Assembly: GCF_014860165.1 (NCBI RefSeq)
Contig: NZ_JACZKG010000018.1
Span: forward strand, 1 to 64,000
DNA: 64,000 bases
Direction of reading: 5' to 3'
Source: Devosia sp.
GTDB lineage: Bacteria > Pseudomonadota > Alphaproteobacteria > Rhizobiales > Devosiaceae
A program made the translations under genes and the position numbers. Under the pieces are notes generated by a model that made no database searches, was not told where the DNA came from, and saw only the letters and a list, made by a program, of their open reading frames with translations. This document shows positions 8,762 through 18,650 of this stretch, in pieces (position 1 is the stretch's first letter; every line of letters starts with the position of its first letter).

Positions 8762-9799
8762 ATGAACACGCACCGCATTGCCCTGATCCCCGGAGATGGA
8801 ATTGGTCCCGCCGTCACGGACGCCGCATGGGCGGTCCTCTCGGCGGCTGGCACCAGTGCCGAACTCGAGAGCGTTAGATTTGATTGGTCTTGCGCCCACT
8901 ACGAGCAGACCGGGGCTATGATGCCCGTCGACGGCATCGAAACGCTGCGGGCATTCGATGCCATTTTGCTGGGCGCTGTGGGATGGCCGGCGGAGGTACC
9001 GGATTCGGTTTCCCTGCATGGCCTGCTCCTACCGATCCGCAAGGCCTTCGTCCAATACGCCAACATCCGTCCCCACCGGCTGCTGCGCGGCGTTCAGGGA
9101 CCGCTCAAGTCAGACAATTTCGATATCCTGTGCGTTCGCGAGAATACCGAAGGCGAATATTCAGGTGCCGGGGGACGGGTGCACCAGGGGACAAGCGATG
9201 AGGTCGCTGTCGAAACGTCCATTTTTACCCACAAGGGCGTCGAACGCATCCTGCGTTTCGGCTTCGAGCAGGCCCGCACGCGCCGTGGCAAGCTCGCGTC
9301 GGTAACGAAATCCAACGCCCAGAGGCATTCCATGGTGTTCTGGGACGAGATCACCGCCAAGGTCGCGGCAGACTATCCCGATGTGGAAGTCTCCAGCTAC
9401 CACATCGACGCCATGGCTGCGCGCATGGTCATGTCGCCTGAAAGCCTCGATGTCATCGTGGCCTCCAACCTGTTTGGCGACATCCTGACCGATCTGGGCG
9501 CCGCAATTCAGGGGGGACTGGGCTTTGCTGCGTCCGCCAACATCAATCCGGACCGCACCGCGCCCTCAATGTTCGAACCAGTCCACGGTTCGGCGCCAGA
9601 CATCGCCCATCTTGGCATTGCCAACCCGATGGCCGCCATCTGGTCCGGCGCGATGATGCTGGAGCATCTCGGCGAGACGGTCGCCGCTTCACGCGTAATG
9701 GCTGCGCTTGAAACGGTTACTGCAGGCGGAGTCGGCACCGTGCCCGGCAAGGACAAGACCGACACGATCACCGCGGCGGTCCTTGGCGCGCTGCGATGA
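8762..9799 (+). CDS. Tartrate / D-malate dehydrogenase (isocitrate/isopropylmalate dehydrogenase family)
   Basis: A 345-residue member of the beta-decarboxylating dehydrogenases. It begins IALIPGDGIGPAV, carries the substrate-loop RENTEGEYSGAGG typical of the TtuC/DmlA branch, the Lys in SVTKSNAQRHSM, the metal aspartates in VIVASNLFGDILTDL and the NAD loop EPVHGSAPDIAHLG. It oxidises and decarboxylates tartrate, D-malate or a related 2-hydroxy-3-carboxy acid, probably yielding pyruvate or a glycerate-type product. ATG 8762 follows GGAGACG. It is divergent from the aldehyde dehydrogenase gene. Substrate preference within the branch cannot be decided here. Confidence 0.82.
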   Translation: MNTHRIALIPGDGIGPAVTDAAWAVLSAAGTSAELESVRFDWSCAHYEQTGAMMPVDGIETLRAFDAILLGAVGWPAEVPDSVSLHGLLLPIRKAFVQYANIRPHRLLRGVQGPLKSDNFDILCVRENTEGEYSGAGGRVHQGTSDEVAVETSIFTHKGVERILRFGFEQARTRRGKLASVTKSNAQRHSMVFWDEITAKVAADYPDVEVSSYHIDAMAARMVMSPESLDVIVASNLFGDILTDLGAAIQGGLGFAASANINPDRTAPSMFEPVHGSAPDIAHLGIANPMAAIWSGAMMLEHLGETVAASRVMAALETVTAGGVGTVPGKDKTDTITAAVLGALR

Positions 9800-9979
9800 T
9801 CTGGCACGATTGATACTAGGCCGAGGAAAAAGCGGATCACACCGTCAGCAATAAATCGGCTAGGCACCTGCTTGGCACAAACGCGCCTGTGGAGGTCCAC
9901 GGAGGGGCCCGCCGTTCAACATGGCGCTGTCGTGACGCTGGTGCAGACCGTCCGCGATCTCCGATGCGAATGGGACCGG

Positions 9980-11434
9980 TCAGAAGTAGCCTAGGATAGA
10001 CTTGATCTCGAGATACTCTAACATGCCCTCAAGACCATATTCACGTCCGTTTCCGGACTGCTTGTAGCCGCCAAACGGAGCGTGCGGATCCCAGGCTGGG
10101 TAGTTAATATGCACCTGACCGGAGCGGATCCGCGTCGCAACATCCCTGACCGCATCCATATCCCCACCCTGCACATGGGCGCCCAGGCCGTACACCGTGT
10201 CATTTGCGATGGTCACCGCCTCCTCGATCGTATCGTAGGGGATGATGCAGAGAACCGGCCCGAAGACTTCCTCCTGGGCAATGCGCATGCTCGTATGAAC
10301 GTCGGAAAAGATAGTCGGCTTTACAAAGAGCCCAACGTTCAGATCGCCCGCCCGACCCGGTCCGCCAGTGAGGAGCCTGGCGCCATCAGCAATGCCGACA
10401 CCGATCATGGTTTGAATGCGGTCGAATTGGGCGCGGTTGGCGATTGCGCCGTGCGTGGTAGCCCCAGAAAGCGGATCACCGACGACGATTTGAGCTGCCG
10501 CCCTCCTGGCGATTGCCTCAACCTCCGGCAGCCGCGCGCGTGGCACGATCATGCGCGTCGGGGCGCTGCATGACTGCCCTAGATTGCGGAAGGCGGCGGC
10601 CACGCCCAGGGAAATTGCGCGATCGAGATCGGCATCGGGTAGGATCACATTTGGCGACTTGCCGCCGAGTTCCTGCGCGACACGCTTGACCGTCGGCGCT
10701 GCCGCCTGGGCCACAGCAATGCCCGCGCGGGTGGAGCCGGTAATGGAGATCATGTCGACATCCGGATGGGAGGCGAGAACCGCACCGACGCCAGGACCGT
10801 CACCTTGCACGAGGTTGAAAACCCCGGCGGGGAAGCCGGCATCCTCGATCGCCTCGGCGAACAGCAGAGCGCTTAGCGGAGAAAGCTCACTGGGCTTTAG
10901 CACTACGGTGCAGCCGGCCGCAAGCGCCGGGGCAACCTTGGCGGTGACCTGGTACAGCGGCCAGTTCCATGGCGTGATCAAGGCGCAGACGCCGATCGCC
11001 TCGTGGGCGATGGCGGTTTGACCGCGTTGTTTGACGAAGGAGAACGTCGCCAGGAGCTCGCTGGCGACTTTCACATGGGCGATCGCCAGGGGCACCTGCG
11101 CGGTGCGCGCATAGCCAATCGCTGCGCCCATTTCGAGGCTCATGCATTGTGCTAGCAGTTCACCCCGCGCCTCCAGTAATGCCCACAGGCGATCGAGCAA
11201 AGCCGCTCGGGAGGCGGGCTCGCTGTGGCTCCAGCTGGCGAACGCCTTTCTTGCTGCCGCGACGGCCGCGTCAACGTCATCGCTATCGCCGAGGGGGACC
11301 TGGCACACATTCTCTTCCGTAGCCGGGTTCACCAGGGCGCCGCGAGCGGCGCCACGTGGCTCAACCCATCTGCCATCAATAAAGAACTTGTCCAGATGGC
11401 CGTTGCTGGACAGGTGTGCGAGGGTCGTCATCAT
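9980..11434 (-). CDS. Aldehyde dehydrogenase family protein
   Basis: This 484-residue aldehyde dehydrogenase has TPWNWPLYQVTAKVAPALAAG, the SITGSTRAG cofactor loop, the catalytic Glu in AQELGGKSPNVIL and the nucleophilic Cys in FRNLGQSCSAPTR. Three such residues in order suggest an active enzyme. It ends with HAPFGGYKQSGNGREYGLEG, as in betaine/aminoaldehyde-type members. The gene starts with tandem ATGs (11434 and 11431) behind GGACCTTGTTGG. The D-serine-dehydratase-like gene is 48 bases upstream on the same strand, so the two probably share a transcript. The natural aldehyde is unknown. Confidence 0.82.
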   Translation of the reverse strand: MMTTLAHLSSNGHLDKFFIDGRWVEPRGAARGALVNPATEENVCQVPLGDSDDVDAAVAAARKAFASWSHSEPASRAALLDRLWALLEARGELLAQCMSLEMGAAIGYARTAQVPLAIAHVKVASELLATFSFVKQRGQTAIAHEAIGVCALITPWNWPLYQVTAKVAPALAAGCTVVLKPSELSPLSALLFAEAIEDAGFPAGVFNLVQGDGPGVGAVLASHPDVDMISITGSTRAGIAVAQAAAPTVKRVAQELGGKSPNVILPDADLDRAISLGVAAAFRNLGQSCSAPTRMIVPRARLPEVEAIARRAAAQIVVGDPLSGATTHGAIANRAQFDRIQTMIGVGIADGARLLTGGPGRAGDLNVGLFVKPTIFSDVHTSMRIAQEEVFGPVLCIIPYDTIEEAVTIANDTVYGLGAHVQGGDMDAVRDVATRIRSGQVHINYPAWDPHAPFGGYKQSGNGREYGLEGMLEYLEIKSILGYF

Positions 11435-11481
11435 CCAACAAGGTCCTTCATGCCGCAGTATCGGGGAGTAGTCGCGTGGGC

Positions 11482-12663
11482 TTACCAGCCGCGCATCCGC
11501 TGCCAGCGCGCTTCAATCACGGGGCTGTCCCCGTTTACTACACTGTAGAACTCATGCTGAGCGGCCATGGCGCAGGCGTGATTGGGGAGTATCCGGACGC
11601 GCGATCCGAGCGGCAGGTCTGGCATCGACTTTCCAGATCCGGGACGGATGGCAAGAATTCCGTGCTCCTGACTGGCTTGGGCCACGATCACGTCGTCAAG
11701 CGCCCTGCCCTTCTCGTCGCAGACAACGCCGTAGCCCTGGTCGATCTGCTGATTTGCTGTGCCCCGGTCGCGTGAGAGTGCCATCCATCCAGCGTCGACC
11801 AGCACCCAGCCCTTTTCGGGCTTGGACCCGATCACCGTGGCCAACACGGAAACCGCGATATCCTCACGGGCGCAGACGCCAATCCCATGCTGGACAAGAT
11901 CGAAGAACATATAAACCCCAGCACGCAACTCGGTGATGCCATCGAGATTCTGGGCGAAATGAGCGGTCGGCGTCGAGCCTATGCTGACGATGGGACAGGC
12001 GTGGCCTTGTGCACGCAGGATTTCGGTAGCGCGCACGGTTGCGGCTCGCTCGTTCTCCGCCGCTATGACCAACGCCTCGGGTGTGTTCAGGCCATAAGAC
12101 TCGCCCGCATGGGCGAGGACGCCGACAAGCCTTGCACCGGCCGAGACGACCCTGTCGGCCACTTCAAGCAGCTTCGGATCATCTGGCTTGAGACCGCCGC
12201 GATGATCATCGCAGTCAAGCTCGATGAAAACGGTTGGCTGAACGCCAGTGGCCTCGTGCACATCGGCCAGGGCATCGGCCTGCTCGACAGAATCCAGCAG
12301 CAGTTTCACGTCGGCGCCGGTGCGGCGACAAAGCTCCATGGCACGCCCTGCCGATGCCGGTGATAGGCCTACCGCGTAGGTTATGTCGCGAAAACCGTGA
12401 TCTGCGAAATACTCCGCCTCGGCTATGGTCGAAACGGTGATCGGACCTGGTTCGCCGGGAAAAGCGCAGTGCGCCACGTCGATGCTCTTGGCCGTCTTCA
12501 TATGCGGGCGCAGCACCACGCCCAGCGCCTTGGCGCGCTCATCCAGTTTCTGGACGTTGCGCTCGAGCCGCCCGCGATCCAGGAGCAGTGCCGGGGTAAC
12601 CAGGGCGTAGATCGTCTCCGCCTTCCCAGTCACTGCACGGTTTACTGACATCTTGTTCATCAT
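11482..12663 (-). CDS. D-threonine aldolase / D-serine dehydratase-like PLP enzyme
   Basis: A 393-residue fold-type III enzyme made of an alanine-racemase-like N-terminal barrel and a C-terminal metal-binding domain. The PLP lysine is probably Lys56 in LRPHMKTAKSIDVA. The C-terminal NHACAMAAQHE supplies the His and Cys metal ligands seen in D-serine dehydratase (DSD1) and D-threonine aldolase. ATG 12663 was chosen because AGGAAACCAG precedes it; a second ATG follows directly. It lies in the same orientation as the GlpD-like oxidase and the peptide-type transporter upstream. It likely cleaves or deaminates a D-3-hydroxy amino acid. It is paralogous to the bhcC-like gene at 26002-27165. Confidence 0.8.
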   Translation of the reverse strand: MMNKMSVNRAVTGKAETIYALVTPALLLDRGRLERNVQKLDERAKALGVVLRPHMKTAKSIDVAHCAFPGEPGPITVSTIAEAEYFADHGFRDITYAVGLSPASAGRAMELCRRTGADVKLLLDSVEQADALADVHEATGVQPTVFIELDCDDHRGGLKPDDPKLLEVADRVVSAGARLVGVLAHAGESYGLNTPEALVIAAENERAATVRATEILRAQGHACPIVSIGSTPTAHFAQNLDGITELRAGVYMFFDLVQHGIGVCAREDIAVSVLATVIGSKPEKGWVLVDAGWMALSRDRGTANQQIDQGYGVVCDEKGRALDDVIVAQASQEHGILAIRPGSGKSMPDLPLGSRVRILPNHACAMAAQHEFYSVVNGDSPVIEARWQRMRGW

Positions 12664-13248
12664 CTGGTTTCCTAAGTGAACGGCTGATTTTCCAACGCAT
12701 ACATTTGGGTTGCGCCTTCCGAGACGCGGCACTGCCCTTCACCATGGCGGTCGCCGAGCTAACCCTCTAAAGGCCCAGGGCTCGAGCCAGTCGCCCAAGC
12801 CATCTTCGGCACTGACGTCGATGCGAAAGAATTGATTATGGAATGCGTCGGACGGATTAAGGTGTCTCGCTCGAGTTGAGGGACCATAGGAAGTGCCGAT
12901 GTTGTCGGACCTTAGAATGCTCTTGGACTGGCGGATTTCGCTGCCGTTTTTCTCCTCTATTCGGCGGGGATCATCCGTATTGGGCCATCCATCGGCACGG
13001 AATTTCAAAAACCCTCGGGATGGGCTGCCCGCCTTGCACAGCTCGGTCGGTGGCTCACTCGCCTTAGCGAGGCCGGCAATTCTTATTGGCCGGCAGGGAC
13101 GCGGTTCGGGATAGCGACGCGCCCGGCAACACCTAGTGCCACCATTGGCATGGACTGCCCGTTAGTGCGTCCCCACCCGGAGTGGCCGCTCAGTAGCGTT
13201 GCTTCCTGGTGCTGGCGCGCAATTGAAGGTGGCGGACGAATGGCGGGA
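12664..13248. other. Gene-poor stretch
   Basis: No supported gene. A minus-strand open frame of 89 codons (12739-13008) has no recognisable features or ribosome binding site. The gap separates the oxidase gene from the aldolase/dehydratase gene downstream, so the latter may have its own promoter here. Confidence 0.4.
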
Positions 13249-14853
13249 TCATTTCAATTCACCACTTTGCCTAAGCGTGCCTCCGACGATTGGAACTTCT
13301 GCGCCAGCGGGGTCATAGAGGTGCATGCGCTTTAGATATTCAGCATAGTCCTTGACCTCCCGCGCCGTGCGCGACTTATCCCAGCCTAGGATTTCCCCGG
13401 CGATTTCAGCAACCCATGGTGCTTCAGCCAGCCCCATGCCGGCCGACCACCCCATATGCAGGCGACGAAACATCAAGTCGACCAAGCTTCGTGGCGTCGC
13501 CTCTCGTGCAGCGTTGCGGACCTCCTCGGGCGTCACCGTCGGCACAAAATTTTCAAACAGCTGCCATGTTCGTCCGGTTGGCGGCAACTTGGCGGCATAT
13601 GATAGCTGCTTTGCGGCGCCGCTGGGGGAGAGATATGCTTTGGCGATCGCCATCGCGTCTTGCCCGGCCGATCGATGACTGTTGAGCGGTCCGCCGGTCA
13701 TCGCGTACAAACCAGGCATCCCTTGATCGGCCAGATCGTGCATAACGCGTCTCCTCAAGCCATGACCGACAGATTTGGTCAAAGGTCGAACCCCCGCCCA
13801 CGAGAAAATCACGTGTTCGCGGCGAAGCCCCATCCCTGGCATCCAGTACGCCGCCTCATCCAAAATCCAGTCTATGTCCGCCTCTGTTGGTCGGATGTCG
13901 TCTAGGCTACCTTCATACGGCGTTTCGGTGGGACCAAGATAGTGAAGATTGCCCCATGGCAAGATATACATGTACTCGTTTTTGCGGTTGTACCAGACGC
14001 ATGATTTATTTCTGCAATGCTCTGGCAGTTGGAGCATTACATGAACGCCCTTGGTTCCCGCGATCATTTGGGGCGCCTGCCGGGGTGCCATACGATTGAC
14101 CTCGTCGATCCAGACGCCGGCCATACTAAAGACCATGCGGCACTTTATAGTTGCTTCCGATTCACCCGCGCCGGTGCCGGACTCAACTATAGTTGCCTTC
14201 CAATTCCCATCGGGTTTCTGTTCCAGTCGGGACAAAGCGGCATAGTTTAAGGTAAACGCGCCAAGATTTTTAGCATCCAGAACCGTGTCCACCACGATGC
14301 GCTCGGGTGAACGGTAGAGAAAATGATCGATGATCGCGATGGAGGAGATCCTCTCTGGTTCGCGCATCCACTCCACAATTGGCATGTTCTTGGCTTCACG
14401 CCCCGGAACCCGGCGGTAATTCAGCTTTTGCCCGCCTGTGCCCAACAACTGAAGCAGGAGTACCCCCGCATCAAACTGCCAGGGTTTGACTGATCCGCCC
14501 TTTATGATCGGAAAGACGAACCCCGTCCGCGCAAGACGATCCGGCGTCTCGCGCGCAAACTGGGCTCTGTTGGAGAGTGCCGCCTTGGCCATCCGGCAGC
14601 CAGAAATGAAACGCCCTGGCCGCAACAGGGGATCCCATGGAGAATGTCCCAATGCCAGGTAATTCATACCGTTTCCGAGACTGCGGCTGGAGCGACTGCT
14701 TGAACCCGAGCCAAAGTCACCCTTATCGATAAGCAGTACCGAATAGCCGGCTGACGCCAGATGTTGCGCAGTGGCGGAACCGTTGATCCCGCCGCCGACA
14801 ACAAGTACGTCGAACTCACGGCCATCCAACCCATTAAGCTCAGATTGGGACAT
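13249..14853 (-). CDS. FAD-dependent oxidoreductase, glycerol-3-phosphate dehydrogenase (GlpD)-like
   Basis: A 534-residue flavoprotein opening with FDVLVVGGGINGSATAQHLA, the FAD-binding GxGxxG with the downstream acidic residue in LLIDKGDFGSGSSSRSS. The SRS-rich loop, a GTKGVHVM segment, the AGVRPL segment and the helical C-terminal extension fit aerobic GlpD. AGGAGACTACAGCAAC precedes ATG 14853. It lies about 170 bases after an ABC permease gene on the same strand and is likely part of that operon, so its substrate may be the imported compound or a derivative. Compared with true GlpD it may act on another hydroxy acid or amine. Confidence 0.75.
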   Translation of the reverse strand: MSQSELNGLDGREFDVLVVGGGINGSATAQHLASAGYSVLLIDKGDFGSGSSSRSSRSLGNGMNYLALGHSPWDPLLRPGRFISGCRMAKAALSNRAQFARETPDRLARTGFVFPIIKGGSVKPWQFDAGVLLLQLLGTGGQKLNYRRVPGREAKNMPIVEWMREPERISSIAIIDHFLYRSPERIVVDTVLDAKNLGAFTLNYAALSRLEQKPDGNWKATIVESGTGAGESEATIKCRMVFSMAGVWIDEVNRMAPRQAPQMIAGTKGVHVMLQLPEHCRNKSCVWYNRKNEYMYILPWGNLHYLGPTETPYEGSLDDIRPTEADIDWILDEAAYWMPGMGLRREHVIFSWAGVRPLTKSVGHGLRRRVMHDLADQGMPGLYAMTGGPLNSHRSAGQDAMAIAKAYLSPSGAAKQLSYAAKLPPTGRTWQLFENFVPTVTPEEVRNAAREATPRSLVDLMFRRLHMGWSAGMGLAEAPWVAEIAGEILGWDKSRTAREVKDYAEYLKRMHLYDPAGAEVPIVGGTLRQSGELK

Positions 14854-15022
14854 GTTGCTGTAGTCTCCTGATCATATTGTAATCTTGGCCGCATACAACA
14901 CCTCTGGAGGTGGCGGCAGCGGCCTCACGGGCGCTGGCCTCCCACCAGTAAGGCGTGTCCTTGTCGGCGACCTTGGCTCGTTCACTTGGCTGGTTTCCGT
15001 TCGGTTTGGGGTGGCCGAGCGA

Positions 15023-15902
15023 TCAGATCTGATCGCCGCGCACGTCCAGCGCGTCGCGCAGACCATCGCCAATGAAGTTGAAGCTTGTCACAGCGATGGT
15101 GATCATGGCACCAGGAATGATGGCCAACCAAGGTGCATTGCCCAGATACTGCTGCGCCCCTTCGAGCATGTTGCCCCAGCTCGGAATGGGCGGCTGAATG
15201 CCATAACCCAGGAAGCTGATATAGGCTTCGAGAAGGATGGCATGGGCGACGGTCAAGGTCGCGGCGACAATGATCGGACCCATGGCGTTGGGCAGGATTT
15301 CGCGGAACATCAGGTGCGTTCCACTCAGCCCCAGCATGCGACCGGCCTGAACGAACTCCCGTTCGCGCAGCGAGCGCACCTCGGCCTCGACGATGCGGGC
15401 CACATCCATCCAACTGGTCACCGCAATGATGACGGTGACCATCAAGGGACTGGGCCGCAAAGCCGCAGCCAATGCAAGCAGCAGGAAAATGGACGGAAAG
15501 GAGAGAAACCCATCGACCAGGCGCATCAGTACCGCGCCGATCCCAGCCGCCGCGATAGCCGGCGATGACACCGACAACCGTGCCCACCAGGGTTGACAGC
15601 AGCATGGCAGAAAAGCCGACAAGGAGCGATATGCGTCCGGCCTCGAAGAGCCGGGCGGCAACGTCGCGCCCCAGCGGGTCGGTGCCGAAGATGTGGCCGC
15701 CGGTGAAGGGTGGTGCAAAGCGGGCGCGCAGGTCGATGTAGAGCGAGTCATAGGGCAGCAGGAAGGGCGCGAAGATACATGCCAGTACCAGGCAGGTGAT
15801 CATCACCAGCCCGATCAGGGCCAGATGATGGCGCGCGAAGCGGTGCGCTGCGCGACTTTGCCACCAGGGAGTGCGGCCTTTTTGTGCGGCGATTGCGGTC
15901 AT
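15023..15902 (-). pseudogene. Peptide/nickel-type ABC transporter permease (DppC/OppC-like), frameshifted
   Basis: The N-terminal part (ATG 15902, behind AGGAGACACCGCC) reads through the first membrane segment, LIGLVMITCLVLACIFAPFL, the FGTDPLGRDV motif and GVIAGYRGGW. The remainder, with the EAA-loop LREREFVQAGRMLG and the usual ending FNFIGDGLRDALDV, is in the next frame. The break is at the GGG run at 15542-15544: removing one G restores GGWIGAVLMRLVDGFLSFP. A single extra base therefore splits an otherwise perfect DppC-type gene. It could be a real mutation or a base-call error. A second gene of the same operon has the same kind of lesion. Confidence 0.85.
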
Positions 15903-15924
15903 GGCGGTGTCTCCTGTTGAGCGT

Positions 15925-16875
15925 TCAAGCCAGGCGAATGCGCGGGTCGACGATTGCGAGGACAACGTCCGCAACCAGGCTGCCGAGGATGACCAGGATG
16001 GCCGAGAACATCAGCAGGCCCATCACCACCGGATAGTCGCTGTAGCCGAGGCTATCGAGGAAGAGGCGGCCCATGCCGGGCCAGGTGAAGACGGTCTCGG
16101 TGACAAGAGCCCCGGTCAGGATGCTGGGGAGCTGTATGCCCGCCAGGGTGATCATCGGCAAAAGCGCATTGCCCACGACATGCTTGAGGATCACGCGGCG
16201 TTCGCTGAGCCCTTTGGCACGGGCGGTCTTGACGTATTCCTGGCTGATGGCGTCCAGCGTTGCCGACCGCATGTAGCGGCTCCAGATGGCAATGTGGACC
16301 AGAGCCAGCACGATGCTGGGCAGGATCAGGTGGTGCAGGTAGTCGAGGGGCGACGCGTCGCCGATCGCATACATGTTGCCCGCGGGTAGCCACTTGAGCT
16401 CCAGCGCAAAGACGTAGATTCCGACAAGCCCGAACCAGAAAGTCGGGATCGACAATGCGACCATGGCGCCGACCGTCGCCGCATAGTCGAATATGGAATA
16501 ACGGTGTGTCGCGCTGCGGATACCGATCCAGGTCCCGACGGCAATGGCAATCGCGGTGGAGCTGCCCATCAGTAGCAGCGTTGCGAAGATGTGTCGGCCG
16601 ATGACGTCGAGGACTGGCACACCATCGCGGAACGAATGACCCCAATCGCCCTGCAGAAGCCGCCAGGCCCAATCGAAATACTGGACCCAAAGCGGCCGGT
16701 TCAATCCCAGTTGCTCGGTGATCCGGGCCAGGTCGTCCTGGGTCATGCCGGGATCCAGTCCGTACTGGGCCATTGGCCCGCCTGGAATGAGATTGAGAAC
16801 GCCGAAGCCGATGATCGAGACGATCACCAGCAGCACCAGGCTCTGGAAAAGACGGTTGATCAGGAAGCTACGCAT
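15925..16875 (-). CDS. Peptide/nickel-type ABC transporter permease (DppB/OppB-like)
   Basis: An intact 316-residue inner-membrane permease with an N-terminal membrane helix (LVLLVIVSIIGFGVLNLIPG). It carries the family motif PLWVQYFDWAWRLLQGDWGHSF and the EAA loop EYVKTARAKGLSERRV that docks on the ATPase. The C-terminus is VLAIVDPRIRLA. GGAGGACTGA precedes ATG 16875. It is the second membrane subunit of the transporter encoded from 20315 down to 15023, and the frameshifted DppC-like gene starts 22 bases after it. Confidence 0.9.
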   Translation of the reverse strand: MRSFLINRLFQSLVLLVIVSIIGFGVLNLIPGGPMAQYGLDPGMTQDDLARITEQLGLNRPLWVQYFDWAWRLLQGDWGHSFRDGVPVLDVIGRHIFATLLLMGSSTAIAIAVGTWIGIRSATHRYSIFDYAATVGAMVALSIPTFWFGLVGIYVFALELKWLPAGNMYAIGDASPLDYLHHLILPSIVLALVHIAIWSRYMRSATLDAISQEYVKTARAKGLSERRVILKHVVGNALLPMITLAGIQLPSILTGALVTETVFTWPGMGRLFLDSLGYSDYPVVMGLLMFSAILVILGSLVADVVLAIVDPRIRLA

Positions 16876-16912
16876 TCAGTCCTCCATTATACCCTGCCGT
16901 GGTCGTCGTTTG

Positions 16913-16939
16913 CCGCCGCCCGCAGTGTGCGGGCGGCGG
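16913..16939 (-). promoter_or_regulatory. Intercistronic hairpin after the binding-protein gene
   Basis: A perfect 12-bp inverted repeat (CCGCCGCCCGCA with TGCGGGCGGCGG, 3-base loop) lies between the binding-protein stop (16949) and the permease start (16875). No T-run follows. Such hairpins often stabilise the upstream mRNA so that the binding protein is made in excess over the permeases. It could also attenuate transcription. Confidence 0.6.
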
Positions 16940-16948
16940 AGACTAGCG

Positions 16949-18611
16949 TCAGGCCTGCCAGTACCAGGCAGCGGCGTTCCAGGACTCGGTGCGGGTATTG
17001 GAGTTGGCGACGAAACCCTGAAGGCCCGCCTTGTGCCCGTAGACATTCGTGTCCGCGTACAGCGGCAGCAATGGCAGCTCGCGGCGAACGATCTCCTGCA
17101 CCTTGAAGTAGATCGCGCGGCGGGCTTCGGGGTCAAAGGTCCTGGCGCCCTCTTCAAGAAGCGCGTCCACCTCGGGGTTGGAATATTGCGCGTTGTTGGA
17201 GCCCCGACCGCCCTTGGCGACGATTGATGCCGAGTGCAGGCGATTGGTAGTGTCCGGGTCTGCCCCGATGATGTAGTTGCTGCCGACGAGGACCGAATCG
17301 AACTGCGACTGCTGCCAGAACTCGCCCCACATCACCGCGGGAGGCAGGTTGGCGATGCTCATCTCGATGCCGATCTCGCCCAGGGTCTGCTGAATGAACT
17401 GCTGCGCCTGTTCGCGCAGATGGTTGCCGGCGGTAGTCGAGTTGGCAAAGGCCAGCCGTACGCCATCCTTGGCGCGAATGCCATCGGGGCCCGGCAGCCA
17501 GCCGGCCTCGTCCAGGATCTGGGCGGCGCGCTCGAGGTTGAACTCCTGCACCGGCAGGGCCGGATTGTAGTAGAAGGAATGCTGAGGCATGAAGGTCTCG
17601 GTGGGCACCGGGACGCCGTAGTAAAGACCCTCGATAATGCTGTGCTTGTCGATGGCGGCATAGAGCGCCTCGCGCACGGCCGCGTCTTTGAATTGCGGAC
17701 GCTCAACGTTGAGGTAGAAGGATTCCATCGAGCTTTTCGACACCAGTGTCACCACCCGGTCGGCCAGCGTGCTGGCCTCGGCATAGTTGTCGGCGGCGAT
17801 GCTGCCCACTAGATCAATGTCGCCGCTCTTGAACTGGGTGTAGAGCACGGTCGTGTCAGGTATGTATTTAAAGATCACCTGTTCGATATGTGGGCCCTCG
17901 CCGAAGTAGTCGGGGTTAGCCACCCAGCTCTAGGCGATCGCCGGCGAGGCGCTGGCCCCATTTGAATGCACCGGTGCCGACCGGCGCCTGGTTGAAGGCG
18001 TTCTCGTTGAGATCGGTCGCGGTCTCAAGGATGTGCTTGGGCACGATGAAGGTTTCGGTCAGGAACGTCAGATAGGGTGCGAAGGCTTCTTCCATCCGCC
18101 AGGTGAGCTCGGTGGGTGAGACCACGGTAATGTCGCGCACCAGCGAATGGCCGGTGGTGCGCCAGGCGCGGAAATCGGGATTGACGATCAGTTCGAGGGT
18201 AAATTTCACATCCTCGGCGGTGAAGGGCGTGCCATCGTGCCAAAGGACGTCGTCCCGCAGTTTCACGCGCCACTGCAAGCCGTCCGCAGAAATTCCGCCA
18301 TTGTCCTGGGTGGGCACCTCGACCGCCAGATTGGGGACGATGACGCCCTGTGGGTCGATGCGGAACAGGGCGTCGAAAACCGAGAAAATGACGCCGTCGT
18401 CAACTTCGATATGCGGCATCAGCGGGTTGAACACCGTTGGCTCCTGCGACAGCCCGACAATAACGCGGCCCGTTGGCGCTGCAGGAGGGGTCTGGCCGAA
18501 AGCGGGTGCGCCCAGCAGATTGGGCGCGACAAGGGTTACCACCCCGCCCATGCCCATGAGCCGCAGGGCGTCGCGTCGCGTAAAGGTGGAAGTCGTTGAA
18601 TTTTTAGTCAT
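16949..18611 (-). pseudogene. ABC transporter substrate-binding protein, family 5, frameshifted
   Basis: Residues 1-231 (ATG 18611) begin with a twin-arginine-like signal TFTRRDALRLMG, a hydrophobic run and an AFGQ cleavage region. The family-5 signature follows: ISADGLQWRVKLRDDVLWHDGTPFTAEDV. The frame then ends at a TAA right after DRLEL. The rest of the domain (ANPDYFGEGPHIEQVIFKY to the end WNAAAWYWQA) is open in the next frame. Removing one G from the GGG at 17923-17925 joins them as DRLELVANPDYF. The protein would bind oligopeptides or opine- or glycoside-like ligands in the periplasm. As written, it is truncated. Confidence 0.88.
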
Positions 18612-18650
18612 GATTGAGGTCTCCTCCCTCGTGGCTGCAAAGCCGTTGCC

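Noticed and set aside
12739..13008. An 89-codon minus-strand frame between the oxidase and the aldolase/dehydratase gene
   Set aside because: No ribosome site, no recognisable family and no conserved motif.
15540..17926. Programmed frameshifting as an explanation for the two split transporter genes
   Set aside because: The break sites are only GGG runs without a slippery heptamer or stimulatory structure, and such transporters are not known to use recoding.
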